Positions 1 through 7,340 of a DNA stretch of 64,000 bases are shown one piece after another. The notes under the pieces were generated by a model, which was not told the DNA's origin, searched no databases, and saw only the letters and a list, made by a program, of their open reading frames with translations. Position numbers and translations under genes: made by a program. The stretch comes from Capnocytophaga canimorsus (lineage in GTDB: Bacteria > Bacteroidota > Bacteroidia > Flavobacteriales > Flavobacteriaceae). The stretch spans positions 2,350,276 to 2,414,275 of the forward strand of contig NZ_CP022382.1 of the NCBI RefSeq assembly GCF_002302565.1. The letters are read 5' to 3'. Positions within the stretch are counted from its first letter, which is position 1. Every line of letters begins with the position of its first letter.

Positions 1-1214
1 ACAGTAGCAAAATTAGTAGCACGTAATAGAGACATCAGATAATTTCGGTCTGCCGAATATTGATTCGTTTTCTCAAAATAATTCTGCATAGTGGGTAAAA
101 CCTGTGCATATTGGTCACGATTTTTCTTTCTATTGGCCCACTTAGCAAACTTTTTCTCGTATTTGCGTTTGGTTTCGGCGGTTTTATGTGCTGTGAGTGC
201 CTCTATCATACCTTGTCTGTTTTTCCAATAATTGGCAATTTGAGCATATTTAGAAGCATACATTAAGCGGATGGCAGGGTCGGCATCCATAAACGGTTTC
301 ATAGCATCCATTGCTGTTTTTGAGGCTTCAACCCAAGCCGGATAAGCATATTTTACATTTTGATCCACCCAAAACGAAGGAACCCAACGGTTAGTACGCC
401 CAGGATAGCCCAAAATCATTGCAAAATCATTTTCTTTAACTCCTCCGATGTTGATTTTTAAATAATTTTCAGTCCTTAAAGGAATGTTTTCAGGTGAATA
501 TTCTGCTGCATTTCCGTTTTTGTCGGTATATACACGGAATAGAGAAAAATCACCAGTTTGGCGAGGCCATTCCCAATTGTCAGTATCTCCACCGAATTTC
601 CCGATGCTTTCGGTTGGGGTACCTACCAATCGAACATCTTTAAAATCTTGATAAACAAAGTAATAATATTCACTGCCTTGGAAGAAAGGACGCACGGAAA
701 CTACGTATTTTCCACCTCCGTCATTCTCTTTTTGAATTTTCGCCATTTCTCTGTTTAGCGCAGCTTCGCGTTCTTTTTCTGTCATTTGGTCGTTTACCAC
801 ACCAAGCATACGCTCCGTTACATTATCCATACGCACAAAGAAACGCACAAAAAGCGACTGAGGTTTGATTTCGTCTTTATGCGTTGCAGCCCAAAATCCG
901 TCACGTAGGTAGTTATTTTCGGGAGAAGATACCTCCGCAATTTGCCCATAACCGCAGTGGTGATTGGTAAGTACCAAACCATCTCTGGAGATGATACTTG
1001 CTGTACAACCGCCATTAAATTGCACGATGGCATCTTTTAAACTGTTTTTATTGATACTGTAAATTTCTTGGGCAGTGAGTTGAAGTCCCATTTTTTGCAT
1101 ATCTCGCTGATTGAGACGCTCAACAAACATCAAAAACCACATTCCTTCGTCGGCACGCATTATTGGTAATCCAACAAAGAACGTCATAATGAGTGTAAAA
1201 ATCTTTTTCATCAT
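1..1214 (-). CDS. S46 family dipeptidyl-peptidase (DPP7/DPP11-like), 3' end beyond window
   Basis: Serine exopeptidase that removes dipeptides from peptide N-termini in the periplasm, feeding amino-acid catabolism. The visible N-terminal 404 residues begin with a signal peptide (about residues 1-21, ending MRA|DEGMW). They contain the catalytic-His motif LTNHHCGYG near residue 86 and the Asp motif GGDTDNWEWPR near residues 208-218, both diagnostic of family S46. The catalytic serine lies further C-terminal, outside the window. Two adjacent ATG codons (1214 and 1211) are both possible starts. The gene is transcribed leftwards, divergent from the YbbR-like gene. Specificity (DPP7 versus DPP11) cannot be decided without the C-terminal half. 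Confidence 0.93.
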   Translation of the reverse strand, partial: MMKKIFTLIMTFFVGLPIMRADEGMWFLMFVERLNQRDMQKMGLQLTAQEIYSINKNSLKDAIVQFNGGCTASIISRDGLVLTNHHCGYGQIAEVSSPENNYLRDGFWAATHKDEIKPQSLFVRFFVRMDNVTERMLGVVNDQMTEKEREAALNREMAKIQKENDGGGKYVVSVRPFFQGSEYYYFVYQDFKDVRLVGTPTESIGKFGGDTDNWEWPRQTGDFSLFRVYTDKNGNAAEYSPENIPLRTENYLKINIGGVKENDFAMILGYPGRTNRWVPSFWVDQNVKYAYPAWVEASKTAMDAMKPFMDADPAIRLMYASKYAQIANYWKNRQGMIEALTAHKTAETKRKYEKKFAKWANRKKNRDQYAQVLPTMQNYFEKTNQYSADRNYLMSLLRATNFAT

Positions 1215-1536
1215 TAAAAATTAAATTGTTATTTTATTATTGCGGCTAAAAATACGCGTATTTAAGTTTTCATTCAAAAGAACAAAGTTGTTTTATGTTT
1301 TTTTTAACATTTAAACTTTAAAATCAAACGCAAAACAAAAGTTAAAGCAATATTTTTCGCTATTTTTTTTCTGTTAAGAAACGATTTTGAGGTTCTTTTT
1401 GACTACATTTTCACAAAAACACTTTTTTATTTCAAAATATAATGTTAATTTTGAAAGCGAATTAAAGAATGTTATTCTTGTAAAATTTGTAATCAAGTTT
1501 GTTTAAGATGTAACTAAAAAGTAAAAGATAGCATTG
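1215..1536. promoter_or_regulatory. Divergent intergenic region with candidate promoter and 14-bp palindrome
   Basis: This 322-bp AT-rich gap separates two divergent genes. Facing right, TAATTTTG at 1446-1453 fits the TAnnTTTG -7 consensus; 19 nt upstream is TTTT rather than TTTG, so the match is partial. A perfect 14-bp palindrome, AAATACGCGTATTT, lies at 1250-1263, within the probable leader of the S46 peptidase gene. No other feature was found here. Confidence 0.35.
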
Positions 1537-2475
1537 ATGCAACGAATAAAGGTATTTTTTCTAAATAAAAAAACACTGCGTTTTACCATTTGTTTTATGG
1601 TAGCCTTGTCGTTGTGGGTTTTGGCAAAGCTTTCAAAAACAACTCGGAAAGAGCTAACCGTTGCTATAAATGTTACCAACGTTCCAGATGATTTGTTTTT
1701 AATTGATAATCAATCCAATCATATAAAATTATTAGCGGAGGGAACAGGTTTTTCACTACTAAATTTTCAGAATAAAAAAGTTACCGAAATTCTTAATTTT
1801 CAAGATTTGAAAAAAATTGGCAAAAACGCCTATCAACTCACAGAAAATATTGGAGGAAAGTTAAAATCAAAATATCTTTCGGAGTTTAAAATCCAGAGCA
1901 CGTATTCCGATAGCATTTTCCTTACTCTTGAACCACGTTTTACTAAAAAGATTCCAGTACAAGTTCATTCTCAATTGAATTTTGAAAAGGAATTTCAACT
2001 GCGCGAATTTCAACTTCAGCCTGATTCGGTGCTAGTTACAGGTGTCAAATCAGTGTTAGATACTATTACTCAAATCAATTTACAGATTCATAAGAAAAAG
2101 AGTATAAACGAAACATTTGAGCAAAGTTTTACGCTAAAAAATTCGGATTCTGTACATTACTTAACACCAAAAGTTAAAGTTAAAACCATTGTAGAGAAAG
2201 TAAGTGAACGCATTTTACAAGTGCCTATTTATGTGATAAATGCCCCAGAAAACACACAGGTTAAAGTTTTTCCAACCCAAGTGAGTGTACTTTGCGTAGG
2301 AAATTTTGAAACCTTAAAGGAATTGAACCCAGCTAACGTGCGTGTTGAGGCGGATTATGAAAACAAAAATGAGCAAGGTTCTTCACTATATTTAAAAGTG
2401 AAAACCGAAATAAAAGGTATAAAATTTAGCTTTTTAAAGGAAAATAAAGTCGATTTTTTAATTCGTAAACTATGA
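1537..2475 (+). CDS. YbbR-like domain protein
   Basis: A 312-residue membrane-anchored protein with one N-terminal transmembrane segment (about residues 14-31, FTICFMVALSLWVLAKL), followed by extracytoplasmic beta-rich repeats of the YbbR type. In Firmicutes the relative CdaR regulates a diadenylate cyclase; here no cyclase is adjacent, so the function is unknown. I chose ATG 1537 (MQRIKVFF) over the in-frame TTG three bases earlier. Its stop overlaps the coaE start (ATGA), so the two are translationally coupled. Confidence 0.8.
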   Translation: MQRIKVFFLNKKTLRFTICFMVALSLWVLAKLSKTTRKELTVAINVTNVPDDLFLIDNQSNHIKLLAEGTGFSLLNFQNKKVTEILNFQDLKKIGKNAYQLTENIGGKLKSKYLSEFKIQSTYSDSIFLTLEPRFTKKIPVQVHSQLNFEKEFQLREFQLQPDSVLVTGVKSVLDTITQINLQIHKKKSINETFEQSFTLKNSDSVHYLTPKVKVKTIVEKVSERILQVPIYVINAPENTQVKVFPTQVSVLCVGNFETLKELNPANVRVEADYENKNEQGSSLYLKVKTEIKGIKFSFLKENKVDFLIRKL

Positions 2476-3056
2476 TTGTGGGTTTAACAGGAGGAATCGG
2501 TAGCGGAAAAACAACAATTGCCAAAGTTTTTGAAGGCTTCGGTATTCCTGTTTTTTTATCTGATAATCAAGCTCATAAAATCGTTGAGAGCGACAAAGAA
2601 GTTATTGGTCAAATTAAAGCATTATTTGGAGAAGTCGCCTACACGCAAGGAAAATATAATCGCAAATACATCGCTGAAATTGTGTTTAAAGACAAGGGTT
2701 TGTTATCGAAACTCAATGCAATAGTACATCCTGCGGTAGCCCGACATTTCCAAGATTGGAAAGCTAATCAAAAGGCACCTTACGTTTTGATAGAGTCTGC
2801 CATTCTTTTTGAAAGCGGTCTTTATCGACATTGTGATTCTATTATCGCTATTGAAGCTCCTGAACAAGAGCGTATTGAACGCGTAATACAACGAGAGGGA
2901 TGTACAAGGGAGTGGGTTGAGTCACGGATAAAAAATCAATGGAGCGATAGCCAACGCCGAGCGTTATCCGATTTTATTATTTTGAATAAAAACATAAGTG
3001 AAGCAACGTTAAAAGCAAAAGAAATACATCATAATTTAATGAAAAAAGTTCAGTAA
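2472..3056 (+). CDS. coaE: Dephospho-CoA kinase
   Basis: Last step of coenzyme A synthesis: ATP-dependent phosphorylation of the 3'-hydroxyl of dephospho-CoA in the cytoplasm. The 194-residue protein opens with the P-loop GLTGGIGSGKTT (residues 4-15). The acceptor-site motif LSDNQAHKIV follows, then the CoA-domain pattern around AIVHPAV and LIESAILFESG. Length is typical for the family. The start overlaps the YbbR gene by four bases. A gap of about 80 bp separates it from the histidine kinase gene. Confidence 0.95.
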   Translation: MIVGLTGGIGSGKTTIAKVFEGFGIPVFLSDNQAHKIVESDKEVIGQIKALFGEVAYTQGKYNRKYIAEIVFKDKGLLSKLNAIVHPAVARHFQDWKANQKAPYVLIESAILFESGLYRHCDSIIAIEAPEQERIERVIQREGCTREWVESRIKNQWSDSQRRALSDFIILNKNISEATLKAKEIHHNLMKKVQ

Positions 3057-3122
3057 ACGTAATTTATTTAATCAAATAGTTAATTTAAAGTTAAAAAATT
3101 AACAGCTAATTCTTTTTTGCAT

Positions 3123-3130
3123 TAGTTTTG
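3123..3130 (+). promoter_or_regulatory. -7 promoter box TAGTTTTG next to histidine-kinase start
   Basis: TAGTTTTG fits the Bacteroidetes TAnnTTTG consensus and ends only 4 nt before the GTG start codon at 3135. No TTTG is found at the usual distance upstream. If it is used, the mRNA would be leaderless or nearly so; otherwise it is a chance match. Confidence 0.3.
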
Positions 3131-3134
3131 TATA

Positions 3135-4718
3135 GTGAATAGGAAATTATTTATCATATTAATCATCTTAATGAGTTTCGCCTTAGTGGGGATTGTTCTG
3201 ATTCAAGGGTATTGGATTAAGACTGCCATTGAGGATAAAGAGGAGGCTTTTTCGCATAGTGTGCGTCAGGCACTGAGCAATGTTACCACAGTTTTGGAGC
3301 AGCACGAAATCAATCGTTTTGCCTTAGGTATTGCTGAACTCAAAGAAAAAGACAGTTTATTCACGCTCAAAGGCTCTCAATGGCACGAATTTATGTTCGT
3401 GCAGGAAAACAAAAACACTAAAGAAACGTTCATTTACAAACACGGCATTTTAGAGGAAGATTATTCCGTTCCATCAAAGAGTTTTACGGGCTTCGACGGA
3501 GCTGATTCCACTACCATTAAAAACTACACCAGCAAGCAATCAATGCAGAATACTTGGGAAGGAGGCGTAGCTATGGACAATCAAATGCACCCTTCGGTAG
3601 GAATGTTTGAAAAAATAGGGAGGCTCTCAGCATTGGACAAAATTGCCATTGAGGAAATGTTCCGTAGCACTATTGACCTTAAACCCATTAACGACCGCAT
3701 CACGCCTTTGCAGTTGGATTTGTTAATACGTCAAGAATTATTGCTTCGGAAATTGGATATTGATTTTGAGTATGCCATCTACCGCAAAGGAATTCTTTCA
3801 AATGTTCGTTCAAAATATTTTAATTTCAATGAGAAGAAAGAGTATAAAATGCCTTTGTTTTTTGACAATATGGGCGAGCCTGTATATGAATTGTCAGTGA
3901 TTTTTCCTGAAAGAGAACAGTTTTTATTGTCATCAGTTATCGGAATTGCTTCGCTGTCTATCGTTTTTACCGTAATTATCATTGTAACATTTTCTATTAC
4001 AGTAAATCAACTAATTACACAACGTAAAATTTCTCAAATTAAAACGGATTTTATCAATAATATGACTCACGAGTTCAAAACCCCAATAGCTGTAATCAAT
4101 TTGGTTTTGGACACACTTAAAAATCCGATGAATTTGAATGACCCAGAAAAAGTACTCCGATATGTCTATATGTTGCGTGACGAAAACAAACGGATGCACT
4201 CACACGTGGAGAATATCCTCCAAATTTCGAAACTTGAAAAAGGCGAACTCAACATAGAAAAAGAGCCTTTAGACGCTCACGATTTGATTGAAAACGCAAT
4301 TGCACACGTACATTTGATGATTGAAGATCGTCAAGGCAATATACGTACGCATTTAGAGGCTGAAAATTCGGATATTTCGGCAAATGAGTCTCATTTTACC
4401 AATGTGTTGGTTAATATTATGGAAAATGCCATAAAGTATTCGCCTAACGCCCCAGAAATTGATATTTACACTCAAAACGTGAATAATCAAATCATTATAC
4501 GTATTCAAGATAAGGGGCAAGGAATGAGCAAAGCCGTTCTTAAAAAAGTTTTCGATAAATTCTATCGAGAGCATACAGGCGATTTACATAATGTAAAAGG
4601 ACACGGTTTGGGCTTGGCTTACGTTAAAAGCATTGTAAAAAACCACAACGGAATGGTTTATGCTGAAAGTGAAAAAGGCAAAGGAAGCTCATTTATCATA
4701 AAAATGCCTGTAATTTAG
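3135..4718 (+). CDS. Sensor histidine kinase, RprX-like
   Basis: Membrane sensor kinase of a two-component system. The 527 residues comprise TM1 (about 5-25), a periplasmic sensor region (about 30-262), TM2 (about 264-290, SSVIGIASLSIVFTVIIIV), a HisKA dimerisation domain with the H box MTHEFKTPIA (His about 312), and a HATPase domain with N box NIMENAIKYS, G1 DKGQGM and G2 GHGLGLAY. The start is GTG at 3135; the next Met would remove much of TM1. The response regulator follows 50 bp downstream. Organisation and sequence recall RprX of Bacteroides; the signal is unknown. Confidence 0.9.
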   Translation: MNRKLFIILIILMSFALVGIVLIQGYWIKTAIEDKEEAFSHSVRQALSNVTTVLEQHEINRFALGIAELKEKDSLFTLKGSQWHEFMFVQENKNTKETFIYKHGILEEDYSVPSKSFTGFDGADSTTIKNYTSKQSMQNTWEGGVAMDNQMHPSVGMFEKIGRLSALDKIAIEEMFRSTIDLKPINDRITPLQLDLLIRQELLLRKLDIDFEYAIYRKGILSNVRSKYFNFNEKKEYKMPLFFDNMGEPVYELSVIFPEREQFLLSSVIGIASLSIVFTVIIIVTFSITVNQLITQRKISQIKTDFINNMTHEFKTPIAVINLVLDTLKNPMNLNDPEKVLRYVYMLRDENKRMHSHVENILQISKLEKGELNIEKEPLDAHDLIENAIAHVHLMIEDRQGNIRTHLEAENSDISANESHFTNVLVNIMENAIKYSPNAPEIDIYTQNVNNQIIIRIQDKGQGMSKAVLKKVFDKFYREHTGDLHNVKGHGLGLAYVKSIVKNHNGMVYAESEKGKGSSFIIKMPVI

Positions 4719-4768
4719 TGAAGTAAAACAAAATGAAAAATACGAATAACAATTAAAATTAGGTTTAT

Positions 4769-5491
4769 ATGGATACAACGGTCAGTAAAAAAATTTTATT
4801 AGTAGAGGATGACCCAAACTTTGGAACAGTCCTTAAAGACTACTTGGTAATGAGCGGTTTTGATGTTGCCCTTGCTAAAAATGGTATGGAGGGCTTTGAG
4901 CGCTTTCGTAAAGAACCTTTCGATTTGTGCATCTTAGATGTTATGATGCCTTACAAGGACGGCTTTACTCTGGCTAAAGAAATTCGTGAGAAGAATGAAA
5001 AAATTCCAATCATTTTCCTAACGGCAAGAACAATGCGTGAGGATGTACTTAAAGGATACAAAGTAGGTGCTGATGATTATTTGAATAAACCTTTTGACTC
5101 CGAAATTCTACTGATGAAAATACGTTCTATGCTACAACGAAAAAATGTTGAAACCATAGCCGATAGTAAAAAATTTGAATTTGAAATAGGGGATTTCTTC
5201 TTGAATTCCAAACTTCGTTTTTTGAAATATAAAGATGAAGAGCCTATCAAACTTTCACCCAAAGAAAATGAGCTTTTGCGTCTTTTAGCTTTACACGAAA
5301 ACGACTTGATGCCTCGTGATTTGGCTCTTAATAAAATTTGGAAAGATGATAATTATTTCACTTCCAGAAGTATGGACGTTTATATTGCGAAATTAAGGAA
5401 ATACCTTAAAGATGATGAACGAGTGGAAATCGTAAACATTCACGGAGAAGGTTTCCGACTGATTACTAATCGAGAAGATGAATACATTTAG
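4769..5491 (+). CDS. OmpR/PhoB-family response regulator, RprY-like
   Basis: Partner of the upstream histidine kinase. The 240 residues contain a receiver domain with acidic pair LVEDD (13-15), phospho-acceptor Asp57 (CILDVMMP), Thr85 (FLTART) and Lys107 (LNKPFD). A winged-helix DNA-binding domain follows (about 135-235), ending in the typical VNIHGEGFRLI. It starts at an ATG behind an AT-rich leader, 50 bp after the kinase stop, so the two are probably co-transcribed. A hairpin terminator follows at 5524-5560. Target genes cannot be inferred. Confidence 0.93.
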   Translation: MDTTVSKKILLVEDDPNFGTVLKDYLVMSGFDVALAKNGMEGFERFRKEPFDLCILDVMMPYKDGFTLAKEIREKNEKIPIIFLTARTMREDVLKGYKVGADDYLNKPFDSEILLMKIRSMLQRKNVETIADSKKFEFEIGDFFLNSKLRFLKYKDEEPIKLSPKENELLRLLALHENDLMPRDLALNKIWKDDNYFTSRSMDVYIAKLRKYLKDDERVEIVNIHGEGFRLITNREDEYI

Positions 5492-5523
5492 AAAATCATT
5501 ATTTTGACAAATCGCTTTAAAAT

Positions 5524-5562
5524 AAAAGAGTTACGAGGTTCAATGCTTTGTAACTCTTTTTA
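5524..5562 (+). terminator. Rho-independent terminator after two-component operon
   Basis: The inverted repeat AAAAGAGTTAC (5524-5534) and GTAACTCTTTT (5550-5560) forms an 11-bp stem and ends in a T run. It lies 32 bp after the regulator stop. Confidence 0.75.
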
Positions 5563-5684
5563 ATTTTCATCAGAAAATATGGTTATAATCCAAAATCTGA
5601 TTAAGTTTTAGAGTTTAACTAACCCAATGAGAAATATCAAAAATTGATATAAAATTTGTAATATCATATTGATTATGAGAAAGT

Positions 5685-5984
5685 TTGTTTTTTTTAGGAA
5701 CATTGATTATGCTCAGTATGATTTTTATTATTGGTAGTGAATTTTATATAAGTATAAAAAAAAGCATACAGAATAATGAAACATATCGAATTTACAGAGA
5801 AAATACGGAGTTTTATATATCTGGACAAGTTTTTAAAGTAGATGTCCCTGAGGACTTTGGATACTACTGTATCCTTTATGTCAAAACAGATTCTGTAAAT
5901 ATATCGAAAACATTTAAAGAAAGCGATAGAGTTTTATGGGGGTTAAAATGTAATGTACAAAAAACACTAACAAAAAAAGCCTGA
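5685..5984 (+). CDS. Small membrane-anchored hypothetical protein, 5' end probably frameshifted
   Basis: The open frame encodes up to 99 residues: a hydrophobic N-terminal segment (LIMLSMIFIIGSEFYI) and a short soluble part that looks beta-rich. No good start is in frame, only TTG 5685 or internal ATGs. An ATG at 5675 (MRKFVFF) lies in another frame and would join if one T were removed from the T8 run at 5688-5695. The intact product would then be a typical signal-anchor protein of about 102 residues. I do not recognise the family. Neighbouring small frames and repeats suggest a decaying cluster. Product function unknown. Confidence 0.4.
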   Translation: MFFLGTLIMLSMIFIIGSEFYISIKKSIQNNETYRIYRENTEFYISGQVFKVDVPEDFGYYCILYVKTDSVNISKTFKESDRVLWGLKCNVQKTLTKKA

Positions 5985-6140
5985 AAAAGCTCTAAAAATA
6001 AGGGAGTTACAGCAAAAAAAGCCCGAAAATGCAACCAAAACCAAATGTGCAATAATTACTATTAACTACCATTTAATTACCATTTAAAAAGCCCGAAATT
6101 ACCATATAATTTGCCGTAACTACTATTATGAGGTACCCTT

Positions 6141-6215
6141 TGTGCTTGATGATGAAATCCTCAAAAAATGTACATTTCATTTTGAATTTTGGTACATTTG
6201 GTTTTGCGGATTATA
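6141..6215. repeat. 75-bp direct repeat, copy 1
   Basis: By eye, 66 of 75 positions match copy 2 at 6535-6609 with no gaps. Read in the same frame both copies encode a peptide of the pattern LDxxILKKCxFxFEFWYIW. Copy 1 hits a stop (TAG 6213-6215) at its end, whereas copy 2 stays open. This suggests a duplicated gene fragment. Confidence 0.8.
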
Positions 6216-6488
6216 GTTTTAGGAATATATGATGAAAAAAATAAAATAGCGGTATTACTTTCAAGAGCAAGCTCTCCAAATTGGGTAGTGGATAAAGATA
6301 TACCATCAAATCAACTACCTTATATTGTTTATAAAAGCGATCCAAAAGAAAAATCATCGTTTGTATTCACATTCTCTAATGAGAATTTACGGCTTTCAGA
6401 AACGATGACTCCGAAAAAAATAAAAGAAAAATTAGGACGAGCTTTAATCGAAAGAATGGACACAATGCAAAATCCTATTAAGTTTTAA
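6189..6488 (+). CDS. Short hypothetical reading frame, possibly a gene remnant
   Basis: An open frame of at most 99 residues with no ATG at its start (TTG or GTG only). Its first codons lie inside repeat copy 1. The body (KNKIAVLLSRASSPNWVVDK, then KKIKEKLGRALIERMDT) looks like real protein, including an amphipathic C-terminal helix, but no family is recognised. It lies between the two 75-bp repeat copies, so it may be the 3' part of a gene whose 5' end was lost by rearrangement. Expression is uncertain. Confidence 0.3.
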   Translation: MVHLVLRIIVLGIYDEKNKIAVLLSRASSPNWVVDKDIPSNQLPYIVYKSDPKEKSSFVFTFSNENLRLSETMTPKKIKEKLGRALIERMDTMQNPIKF

Positions 6489-6510
6489 AAATTGATATTA
6501 AAATTGCTTT

Positions 6511-6684
6511 ATGTCTCTAATTATCAATGTTTTTGATCTTGATAATAAAATCCTCAAAAAATGTATATTTGATTTTGAATTTTGGTACATTTGGTCTTTC
6601 GGATTATATCTCTTTTTTCTTTGGGCTAACTCCAAAAAAGAGAGAAAAATGATACCCAAAATTACATTTAATAATGGAATTTAA
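6511..6684 (+). CDS. 57-residue hypothetical small protein
   Basis: ATG 6511 to TAA 6684 encodes 57 residues. A hydrophobic aromatic stretch in the middle (FEFWYIWSFGLYLFFLWAN) is followed by a basic tail (SKKERK), as in a single-span membrane peptide. The central part is repeat copy 2. No family is recognised. It could be a remnant of a larger gene. It lies 94 bp upstream of trpG and contains three Trp codons, but no attenuator structure was seen. Confidence 0.3.
   Translation: MSLIINVFDLDNKILKKCIFDFEFWYIWSFGLYLFFLWANSKKERKMIPKITFNNGI
6535..6609. repeat. 75-bp direct repeat, copy 2
   Basis: Second copy of the repeat at 6141-6215, about 88% identical, 394 bp downstream in the same orientation. 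It lies inside the 57-residue reading frame. Confidence 0.8.
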
Positions 6685-6762
6685 GTTTTTCAATTCTATG
6701 GTATTGATTTTAAAGATAAACTAACGAAAAACCTAAAAAAAAAATAGAGGTTCGTATTTGAT

Positions 6763-6775
6763 AAAAAAGGAGAGG
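6763..6775 (+). promoter_or_regulatory. Shine-Dalgarno-like ribosome binding site of trpG
   Basis: AAAAAAGGAGAGG ends two bases before the trpG ATG at 6778, with AGGAG five bases from the start. Such a purine-rich SD is unusual in this window, where other starts have AT-rich leaders. Confidence 0.45.
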
Positions 6776-6777
6776 AT

Positions 6778-7338
6778 ATGAAAGTTTTGGTTATTGATAA
6801 TTACGATAGCTTTGTTTTTAATTTAGTTCATTATTTGGAAGCATTGGGAGTTGAGGTAATCGTTAAAAGGAACGATGCTTTTACTTTCGATGAGGTAAAT
6901 CAGTTTCATAAGATATTGTTGTCGCCAGGTCCTGGGATTCCTGATCAGGCTGGAAAAATGAAAAAACTCATTGAAATGTATGCTCCTATCAAAAGTATTT
7001 TTGGGGTTTGTTTGGGGCAACAGGCTATAGGAGAAGTTTTTGGCGGAACTCTTGAAAATTTAAAGCAGGTGTATCACGGCAAGGCAACTCCCATAACTAT
7101 TGTGGCGAATGATTTTATCTATAATGGTGTACCTAATGTTTTTGAGGTAGGACGTTACCACTCTTGGGTGGTGAAAAATCCGCTACCTCCTTCTTTAGAG
7201 GCAACTGCCGTAGATGAAAATGGATATATTATGTCGCTTAGGCATAAAATATATGACGTTCGTGGGGTACAATATCATCCTGAGTCGGTAATGACTTCTT
7301 TTGGTAAAACCATTCTTAAAAATTGGCTTGAAAATTAG
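6778..7338 (+). CDS. trpG: Anthranilate/aminodeoxychorismate synthase glutamine amidotransferase (TrpG/PabA)
   Basis: Class I glutamine amidotransferase that supplies ammonia to chorismate-using synthases (TrpE for anthranilate or PabB for aminodeoxychorismate). The 186 residues carry the N-terminal VIDNYDSFVFNLVHYL, the oxyanion loop LSPGPGIP, the nucleophile Cys78 in GVCLGQQ (the usual His after GVCLG is Gln) and the His167/Glu169 pair in YHPES. No trpE or pabB partner is near. The next gene, two bases after the stop, is a degenerate trpC relative. TrpG and PabA cannot be told apart from sequence alone; the symbol is given for the family. Confidence 0.88.
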   Translation: MKVLVIDNYDSFVFNLVHYLEALGVEVIVKRNDAFTFDEVNQFHKILLSPGPGIPDQAGKMKKLIEMYAPIKSIFGVCLGQQAIGEVFGGTLENLKQVYHGKATPITIVANDFIYNGVPNVFEVGRYHSWVVKNPLPPSLEATAVDENGYIMSLRHKIYDVRGVQYHPESVMTSFGKTILKNWLEN

Positions 7339-7340
7339 AT

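Noticed and set aside
6511..6684. Tryptophan leader peptide controlling trpG by attenuation
   Set aside because: The Trp codons are scattered (WYIW and a later W), and no alternative terminator/antiterminator hairpins with a T run were seen before trpG.
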